Source of the DNA: Collybiopsis luxurians FD-317 M1
Taxonomy: Eukaryota > Basidiomycota > Agaricomycetes > Agaricales > Omphalotaceae
DNA length: 64,000 nucleotides
Assembly (NCBI GenBank): GCA_000827265.1
Contig: KN834756.1
Coordinates: 88,431-152,430, forward strand
Reading direction: 5' to 3'
This document shows positions 56,954 to 64,000 of this stretch, one piece after another. The position numbers and the translations under genes were made by a program. The notes beneath the pieces were generated by a model, which was not told the origin of the DNA, searched no databases, and saw nothing but the letters and a program-made list of their open reading frames with translations. Numbering within the stretch: the stretch's first letter is position 1; the number at the start of each line of letters is the position of its first letter.

Positions 56954-58360
56954 GTGGACCGCTCAGGCCGGCAAACGAATAACTTTGTCTGCGTTCTCGT
57001 CAAAAACGGGCGCTCTTTAATCGTTCAGAGCGAGGGGATATCTTTTCAAGGCCAGGAAGAATATCAAAGCCTGTCGTATGAAGAACGAATCAGAGTGACA
57101 AACGCAGAAACAGCTTTGCAGGTGGAACGATTAAGGCTCATCGTATGTCTTTGTAAATGCTGCGGTACACCCCCGTTGCTCAACTTTCAGCACCGACAGG
57201 CCTCAATTATAGATACAATCGATTTCAGAAAATATAGATTTGCATTCTTGGACATTTCAAGTCCTCTACGCCTTGTGGGGTACTCAGGCAAAGAAAAGTT
57301 GGCCGTTCCTTCTCAAGTTTGGCTTCGTCGAGTGCCAGAATCAGATCTACAGGTTGTTCAGTGGACTAGAGACAGAGCACGATGTGTCTGGAATGGTCAA
57401 CAAGTAGAGTTCTTCACGGCGTTCAATTTTTCTCAAAGACGGAGGCCAGAGCAAATCATTAAGATGCTGTATCAATTCGAGCGACTTGGCCTCGATATCA
57501 CCGCTAAGCCTCTTGCTTTCGTAACCCGAGAGGGTGAGATCATAGGAATCATCTTGGAGAAAGTTGAAGGGAGACTGGTGGAGATGCGAGATTGTACTTT
57601 GGTGAGTACCTATCGCCATGCGTAACCTAGAGCAAATGATAATCTTATTACCTAGTTGCACGAAATTTTCACCGAACTCCACAGAGCGAATATCGTTTTT
57701 GCAAGCCCCGTTACCTCCCAGAATATACGAATTCAGGACAACAAACTGCGATTCACGCGGTGCCTCAGTTCCTTTACCGAATACAAAGACCCCGAAGATC
57801 CTGAAAAGAAACGACTCGAGGGTCTTACTTGGAAAGAGTTGGAAGAGCTCTTCAAGGAGATTCCGGGTCAGGATAAATCATTGATCTTGGATTTCGATTG
57901 CGATTCATATCGACCAACATTGCTCAATTATGTTCCCTCCCCTGAGCATCCGCTTACATTCGATTTTCGAATTTCGCTTATACCTTACCCTTACATAGCC
58001 AATTTTCTCAATAATCTGGGCCGCATCGTCGCTCCAAGAAGCGAAAACCCTCACAATAGAATACCAATCAAACCCCGCTCTCGTGCTACGCTCCTTTTAC
58101 CAGATGATTCTTGGAGCTCTGATACTTCGCGAGCGGTTACTCGTAGAGGGACATCCTATCACCCATATCTCGGCCCGCGCGTCGTCGAAAGCAGAGGTAC
58201 CCTACCTTTGAGCGACCGCGAAGACCGGAATGCATATTCATCCAAGATTGTCTTGCGGAAAAGGGCGGCCCCCAGGAATAGAGCCAGAGCAGTCTCCATT
58301 GAGAGTGACAAAACTGCTGTGGAGCCGGACGATGATGTTACTATTGTCGGCGATTACTAG
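56954..58360 (+). CDS. Pseudokinase-like protein (5' end uncertain)
   Basis: Coding 56954-57142, 57191-57601 and 57656-58360. The first join removes a 48 nt GTATGT...CAG intron that is also open in frame. A kinase-like middle part is visible: RRPEQIIKMLYQFERLGLDITAKPL with a hinge (EGEIIGIILEKVEGRLVEM), then LHEIFTELHRANIV and NIRIQDNKLRF where a catalytic loop would lie. The HRD and DFG motifs are missing (HRANIVFAS, RFTRC), so activity is unlikely. The C-terminal tail is basic with a final acidic AVEPDDDVTIVGDY. Such kinase-like proteins are expanded in Agaricomycetes. No ATG fits at 56954; an upstream exon is expected. Confidence 0.6.
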
Positions 58361-59616
58361 AACTAGATGGATGGCAGAGAGCCCGCCCGGCAGTCATCTT
58401 GTTCTCTTGCTGTACTCTTTACTTTCGTATTGACACTTTCACTGCTGCTATTAAGATCAATGATAATAATGTATAAATATGTAGTTGTGTTCTTATTTCG
58501 AGGGTTTTATGTTCTCGATTTCCGTCTACAAAATTAGTAATAATTCTAAAGTGCTGTACAATAATTTAGCCATTTGTAGATGTACTGTAATTTTCTTGCT
58601 ATGAGAGTACGATCAGATCTGAAGCATGCGGATCAATGGTGTCAGCGAGAATCAGGATCAGCAGAGACGATCCCGATCAAAGAGATCTAGAGCAACTTGG
58701 ATTTACAATCATGTAAAAGAGGACGCCTATAAACGCCTACATAGCACCTTGCTAGGGTAGTAGCCTATGCTCTTTGATGTCAAATTCAATTTTGAGACTT
58801 GACGACTCTTGGACCCCTACCACAGGACTCCATGTAGAATACATATTGGGCTAATGTCTGACAGATATGTCAAGCTATGACTTGTCACTATATTCCAGCG
58901 GCTTTCTGGAGAAGGAATCTCAGATTGATAATAGCTTCGAACGATACCTTGCCATTCAATGGGATCAATCAACAGGTCATCACATCCCACTAAACCAGTT
59001 GCAGAACCTGACAGAACTCATGCCCTCGAATGCTTCGAGCGGGTATCCAATTGAAAGCGTTACTTCACTGCCTCGAGAAGGATTTTTCCGTCTGGCGAAT
59101 AGCTCTGAATATAATTTTCTCCACTGAATTGATCTGGTGGTGTGGCCAAAGAGAAACAAAACACTGGAGAGCGGTAAAGGCCGACAGCGTTGTCTGATCG
59201 GAACGAGGTCTCTGTGATGTCCCGTAAGTACTTCAAGTTGACAATAAGCCCTTCCTATGTAAGTATATTGGGAATCGCGCAGCTGAGGGCGCCTGAGGCA
59301 GCCCTAACATACAGATACATAGCTGCAGCCCGAAGGCCTGAAATCTAGCTTTAGGCACCCACAAAATCATGCATGGAGATCGCATTAATAAATATCTTAT
59401 CCGGTGAGGATGCATAAGAGTCCCGACAGTGCTTTTCTGAGGAAACAAATACAATTCTCAGTAGTACAGGTCCACGAGTTGGACAGTCAGTGCCAAAGCC
59501 CACTTCTGCGCCGGGGATCTGAGCTACGAATACCGGGAAAAAGGTCGCACTTAGTGATCGGCCTCGACACTGTCCTGACGATCACCGTCGATTAACCAGA
59601 GATTGAGTACATTGAT
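58361..59616. repeat. Block B, spacer downstream of the pseudokinase-like gene
   Basis: An 86-codon ORF at 58867-59127 is open here but broken in block A, so it has weak support. Otherwise no gene. Confidence 0.45.
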
Positions 59617-59940
59617 GTGCAAGCGCCTAGATCGACACAAATCCTGAGACGCTTTGCAGGCTCGAGGTTCCTAAATAGAGTCTCAGCTTACAAACTACAC
59701 GACGACGAGAGGCGGTTGTCAATTTCTTACTTTGAATCTTTGGCGATGAATGATGAAGCTGGTAAAGGGCTCTTTCTGAATGCGTGCTGGATCCAAACTA
59801 TCCTCTGCGAAGAGGCTGTGATGCCTATGCTCATGGTCATTGGCGGCAAGAATGAAGAAGAGCTCTTTCCGATTGCCCACCGGATTCTAACTACCCGCTG
59901 CCCAGAGAGGCTGTTCCAAACGTGGTCATTTACTCAGTGA
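59617..59940 (+). CDS. Hypothetical ORF, 107 residues (block B)
   Basis: Open frame MQAPRSTQILRRFAG to SFTQ, no recognised family. The block A copy (about 53.08-53.3 kb) has stops, so only one copy could be functional. It is followed directly by the array of decayed repeats. May be an exon of a larger lost gene. Confidence 0.3.
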   Translation: MQAPRSTQILRRFAGSRFLNRVSAYKLHDDERRLSISYFESLAMNDEAGKGLFLNACWIQTILCEEAVMPMLMVIGGKNEEELFPIAHRILTTRCPERLFQTWSFTQ

Positions 59941-61881
59941 CGACGATGAATGGAAAAGAGCGACGCTTTCCGAAAAGACCGGGCTGCCCATGGAAAGAAA
60001 AAGTCGAGGGAAAGGCTACTAATCGGTTCACCAACCTAAGACTGCCGGCGACGTCTGTACTATGATGGTATCAAGACCTAAAAGACGGGAGACACGATCC
60101 AGAAAGGGTTGAGAAGACAGCACTCTCCGCGCGCGCCGCCGCGTTTTTCGGCACTATAGATGCGTTCCAGCAGACTGTGGATCACAAATTTCGTCTCAGT
60201 GACGATCATCATAAACCAGGAGGAGGTTATATGAAAAGCTGTCAACATGGAGTCGTAAGAAGCTATCAACGGAGAGGATACTGCTACAAGTCACGGAAAG
60301 AGTTGTGTCGTTGGAGCTCGAAGAATAGATCCATTCCTCGCCTCCTTCTTCGGCATTGAGAGAGCAAAAAGGAAAAGATATAGAACGGCTTGAGAAAACA
60401 GCTTATCCTGTGTGATTACTTGTGCTCAATTCGGCGTCTCAAATGCGGGACGGAAAACCTGGCAGTAGACTCTGAATCGCAAATTCGTCTCAGCAACGAG
60501 CTGGAGGATTTTGTATGAAGAGCTAACCAATGCAATCTGATATTTTATCATGAGGTCGCAAGTCACCAACAAATAGGCCGATATCGTTACCAAACCTGTA
60601 TCGTCACAATCCCAAAAGAGTGAAAAAGATAATCTTCGTGGATTAATGGCTACGTGAGCGTCACAACTGAGGAAGTGAGATAAGATATACCACATAACGC
60701 AGCAATGGACAGTACTGCTTTGACCACCTCTCTGAGCTGAGGGAGTAGCGGTTACAACAACAACACCAACAACAACAACAACCACCAGTACTGGCTATAA
60801 AAACAAGACTACCGCCTTCTGTCGAAAGGTATCAAGGTCAAAATTCTACAAGACCACAGCACGTTCCAGCAGACGGTTCTGACTCGAAGGGGTCGAGGAA
60901 AGAAAATCCGGCGCCTCAGTTTCCCGTTTCCACGTGGCCCATGGAATGAAAAATTCTAGCACTACAAACTGTGGCTCACAAGTTCGTCTCGATAGCGAAC
61001 GGGAGGAGGGTGCATGCGGCGAAAAGCCAACTAATTAACCAAGAGTTGAGCCGTGAGCTGGGGAAGTCACCAACAAAGAGGGGTCGCCAAGCGATTCAAA
61101 CTTTGAAGAGCTGTTTGATCATGACCGAAGCGCCGTTGGTACATCTCTCAGATGAGCTGAGGGTTTGAAGGGGTAGCGGGCGCCGATGCTGCAGTAGCGC
61201 CAGCGGCAGCGTTGTAGCTATACCCACTCCTTCCCCTCCGCCTTCCGCCTTCAACGGAAATAAAGTAATATGTGACCAACCAATCTATGCAATCTTTTTA
61301 ACACCGCTGAAGTGAGACGTTGACAAAAAGACGAGGGGAACGATCCGGAAGGGGGTTCAAAAAAACAAAAACAGCATGCTCTACACGAGCCGCTGCGTTC
61401 CATTAGGCGCATCACTGAATGCGTGCTTCTTCCCTGTCTCAGTAACGAACGGGAGGGAGGAATTTTCCTTCCAGTGTAGTAGCCATTCCATAAATCCATT
61501 CAATTCAGCGCCTAACCAGATACTTGCTCCCCTTCACGACGGGACGGATCCGGGATAACCGAGCAGACCGTGAAGCTCACCGTGAATCACAGAGCCGTCT
61601 CAATAACGAGCAGGACTCGAGAGAGTTCTCTATGCAAAAGCAAAAGCCAACTACAACAATTAGCATTTCATCATGAGAGTCGTAAGTAAGTCATCAACAA
61701 AAGAGGGTACCCGTTAAAAGTCGTCATTACGCATCAAGAGGTCGTATCGTCGGAACCCGAAACCAAAGATAATAAAGATAATCCATCCTCGATAATTAGT
61801 CATTATATCCATTCATTCCATTCTTCACCTTCACCTCCGCCTTCAGCGAAAGAAAAAAACAAGATAGTAGATCGGATTCCA
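59941..61881. repeat. Array of decaying related repeats
   Basis: Recurring elements in the same order: a CGTTTTTCGG/CGAGCCGCTGCGTT region, NHKFxLS-like coding fossils (60180, 60477, 60977, 61590), CCAACTAA, a GTCACCAACAAAGAGG-like block (60560, 61065, 61690) and AAAAGATAATC. Spacings are irregular (about 300-610 bp). Further copies lie at 53.7 and 54.3 kb. A CAA-type simple repeat lies at 60756-60786. No intact gene. Confidence 0.65.
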
Positions 61882-62696
61882 CTATAGCCAAAACTGACCA
61901 ACACAAGCCAACACTACCACTGCCGCAGAAGTGAGATACACTACACGACTAGACAGCGCTACTACTCTCGGCTGAGAATTTGAGGTAGTAGCCGATGTAG
62001 CTGCAGCTGCACCGGCGCTGGTGCTAGACGGCAGAACTCCATCGCTAAGAACCGCAGAGCCCAGCAGTGTACTTTCGAGTGCGCAGATCTGCCTCATTCC
62101 TGATAGGACACTAGGCAGGTCCGGTGCGGCGAGGACGTCCGTTTGGTTTGTCTGTTCGAAGCTGTTGTCGGATATTTCGTTAGAAGCAGAGTACGATACC
62201 AGGAATGGGGCAGGGGAAGAAACTCACCAATCAACGCACTGAGGGAACACGGATTGGAAGGTCTCTGTGCAGGAGCATTGAATGACATTGATAAATGCCC
62301 CGGGATTGAAGATGATCTATATTGTTGTTAAAAGGAATTGGAGGACGTAGAAAGCAGCTTGGTACGCACCTGAGAAAAGTTGGCCAGGACAGGAGCAGCT
62401 TCGGCACAGTTTTGTATTGAGGCATAGTTCTACGAGCAAGCAAGTCAACGATTTTGTCCCTAATCTATCCAACAATAACGGCTCCTCCATTCGAGCTTGA
62501 AAATAGACAGATAGATACATACCGCTGAACAGATCTGACATGAAGCAGGTGAGGCAGGGAACGTGGGCTGCGTCGTCCGATGTTGCAGGGCCCGAACATC
62601 AAATTGAGGGAAAGGAGAGGCCCGGACGTGTACATTGAGAAAAGTACCAAGAAAGAGTGAAAGTGCAACAGAGAGCAGCATCATATCGTGGATCAT
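61882..62696 (-). CDS. Eight-cysteine GPI-type secreted protein
   Basis: Exons 62523-62696, 62370-62429, 62228-62316 and 61882-62161 give 200 residues. A signal peptide (MMLLSVALSLFLGTFL) precedes eight cysteines in the order CQIC, NC, CSC, QCVDC, IC. This resembles CFEM proteins in count, but the C-x25-C gap does not fit the CFEM spacing. A Ser/Ala/Thr-rich stalk (STSAGAAAATSATTSNS) and a hydrophobic end suggest a GPI anchor. An in-frame upstream ATG at 62777 would bury the signal peptide, so 62696 was preferred. Function unknown. Confidence 0.75.
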
Positions 62697-63090
62697 GATC
62701 ATGGATAGAATCAGCAGCTGGCGTAACACGTAAAGTTTATTGGTTTGAGCAAGACTTTGTAGAGATTGGGTGAGCAAAGAATCCCTGACGCACTGCTGAG
62801 GACCTGAGGAGGATGATGATGGACGAATCAGAAATGGGTCGACTCCTAATTTCTCATCTCTTCGTCGGCGGAAGGGCGGATCGGATGTCTCCGAGGATCA
62901 CGTGTCCCGTGAATCAGTGAAGCGCTCACTAGAACTAGCTTTGGCCTTGCGGTACGAGCAGGTAAATCTACATTCTAGCATGCAGTCTAGCTATACCAGA
63001 TAGATCTAAAGACAAAAACTAGTCAAAAGGCCAGGGCAATATGCCTCCTTTTGCTACGGTACCATCCTAACCCGCCTCTAATGCAGTCAA
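62697..63090. other. Short intergenic region
   Basis: Between the eight-cysteine protein's start and the ABC ATPase stop. Nothing recognised. Confidence 0.4.
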
Positions 63091-64000
63091 CTACTCGTCT
63101 TCGACCCACCCCTTCCCGCTGCTCAGCTTGAACCTCCGGAACACCCCCGGATCCTCATCCCGACTCCACGGAACCTCCTCCTCCCAATGCGTAATCACCA
63201 CAACAGCTTGATCAGGTCCAACTCCTCCCCATACAGCTCCAGCACCACCTTCCGACGACGATGAATGCGTATCCGTATCACCACGAAGGTACTCCCGTGC
63301 AACCGTCACCATCCTCTCATCCATCCCACTCCAAACCTCATCCAACAGAATCAAAGGCGCACGACCGACGAGAGCGCGCATGAGCAGAACCATTCTCTGC
63401 TGCGGCAGGGGTAACGATGGGAAAGAAATTTTGGCAAATTCGCGTGTCGATGCTGAGGGAGAGTTTTGTTGCTCCTGGAGCTGCTGTAATCTAGGTATTG
63501 CACCCGCGGAACTGGTACCTGCACGGTCCCAAGCATCCGGCCCCAAAGCTTCTAAAACCTCCCAAACCCTCCCAACCCTCCACTTCTCCTCCTCCTCCCA
63601 TCCATCCTGACCCTCCATTGCACCTTCACACCCACCCCTGCCCACCCTATTCAACTCCTCACCGCCCCCGACTTTCATACCCAACCCACGCCCTACACCT
63701 TTCTTCCCCTTCGGCACGAAATCCCCATCGAACCCTGTTCCAATCACATCCCACACGGTCATGCTTGCGCGTCGGGGGAAGGCATCGAAGAGTTCTGGAG
63801 ACAGGGTCGAAATTGCAGAACGGAGAAGTGTGGTAGGGAGACGAGAGCGGGGTTGGGAGAAGAGTCGGAGGTGGGATAGAGTTTCGCGCGGTGAGTCGAC
63901 GGGAGATGAGGTATCTGAGGGTGGATAGCGAGTTTGGGTGTAGGATTGGGGATGGTCGCCTGTGATTAGTGAGAGGAGGGTTGTTTTTCCGGATCCTGCG
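63091..64000 (-). CDS. ABC-type ATPase, PhrA/YDR061W-like (5' partial)
   Basis: Open from the right edge to the stop at 63091-63093 without an intron. Walker A is cut close to its start (GSGKTTLLSLITGDHPQSYTQ region, near 63995). The family-specific LSPELFDAFPRR and MTVWDVIGTGFDGDFV follow. The signature region is weak (FPSLPLPQQRMVLLMRAL). Walker B is LILLDEVWSGMD and the H-loop is VITHWEEEVPW. These fit soluble ABC ATPases like yeast YDR061W and bacterial ModF/PhrA, which have tandem ABC domains; this would be one of them, and the N-terminal part lies outside. The exact role in fungi is unclear. Confidence 0.88.
   Translation of the reverse strand, partial: AGSGKTTLLSLITGDHPQSYTQTRYPPSDTSSPVDSPRETLSHLRLFSQPRSRLPTTLLRSAISTLSPELFDAFPRRASMTVWDVIGTGFDGDFVPKGKKGVGRGLGMKVGGGEELNRVGRGGCEGAMEGQDGWEEEEKWRVGRVWEVLEALGPDAWDRAGTSSAGAIPRLQQLQEQQNSPSASTREFAKISFPSLPLPQQRMVLLMRALVGRAPLILLDEVWSGMDERMVTVAREYLRGDTDTHSSSSEGGAGAVWGGVGPDQAVVVITHWEEEVPWSRDEDPGVFRRFKLSSGKGWVEDE

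Noticed and set aside
58867..59127. 86-codon ORF in block B
   Set aside because: Broken in the duplicated block A, no family and no splice context.
61882..62696. CFEM domain
   Set aside because: Eight cysteines are present but the spacing, with two gaps of about 25 residues, does not fit the CFEM pattern.
1..64000. CRISPR arrays, bacterial operons or ribosome binding sites
   Set aside because: Spliced genes with short GT-AG introns show a fungal nuclear origin; no regular spacer repeats are present.

Overview
The window is nuclear DNA from a filamentous basidiomycete, most likely an Agaricomycete. Genes are broken by many 48-80 bp GT-AG introns, some coding exons are only 8-18 nt, and several families typical of Agaricomycetes are present: a DUF6533-type membrane protein, a large F-box protein with a long C-terminal half, Ser-rich GPI proteins and a kinase-like protein. 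All exon joins given here were worked out by eye from splice signals, phase and family similarity. No search was run and I make no species call.

Left part (1-28.3 kb) is a repeatedly duplicated region. Its pieces are: a class I SAM-dependent methyltransferase (four copies, the first cut by the window edge); the SNARE YKT6 (two intact genes, one pseudogene, short fossils); a 178-residue secreted six-cysteine protein of unknown function, called SSP here (three intact genes with identical intron positions, two pseudogenes); and a DUF202 membrane protein (one intact, two damaged). YKT6(-)/SSP(+) and DUF202(-)/SSP(+) recur as divergent pairs, and SSP is followed by a methyltransferase twice. Between them lie a DUF6533-type gene, an intact 12-exon cytochrome P450, a multi-pass membrane protein dropped into a DUF202 copy, and a 633 bp hAT-like MITE inside the YKT6 pseudogene.

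Middle part (28.3-44.4 kb) is largely housekeeping. OXA1 (mitochondrial insertase) is divergent from the intact DUF202 gene across 95 bp and has a poly-C-flanked assembly gap in its last intron. It is followed by a duplicated Ser-rich GPI-protein gene (one intact, one frameshifted), about 4.8 kb without a recognisable gene, a cyanamide hydratase-like HD protein, a 538-residue F-box-like protein and eEF1B-beta.

Right part (44.4-64 kb): LSC1 (succinate-CoA ligase alpha) is intact. From its second-last exon onward a block of about 5.9 kb is duplicated head to tail (about 48.99-54.85 kb and 54.85-60.3 kb). Both copies carry a tiny antisense cysteine-rich ORF whose frame and cysteines are conserved. 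The pseudokinase-like gene is intact only in the second copy. A decaying array of related repeats follows (59.9-61.9 kb), then an eight-cysteine GPI-type protein and, at the right edge, an ABC ATPase of the PhrA/YDR061W type.

The best candidates for something new are the amplified SSP module and the duplicated 43/47-residue cysteine-rich microproteins.
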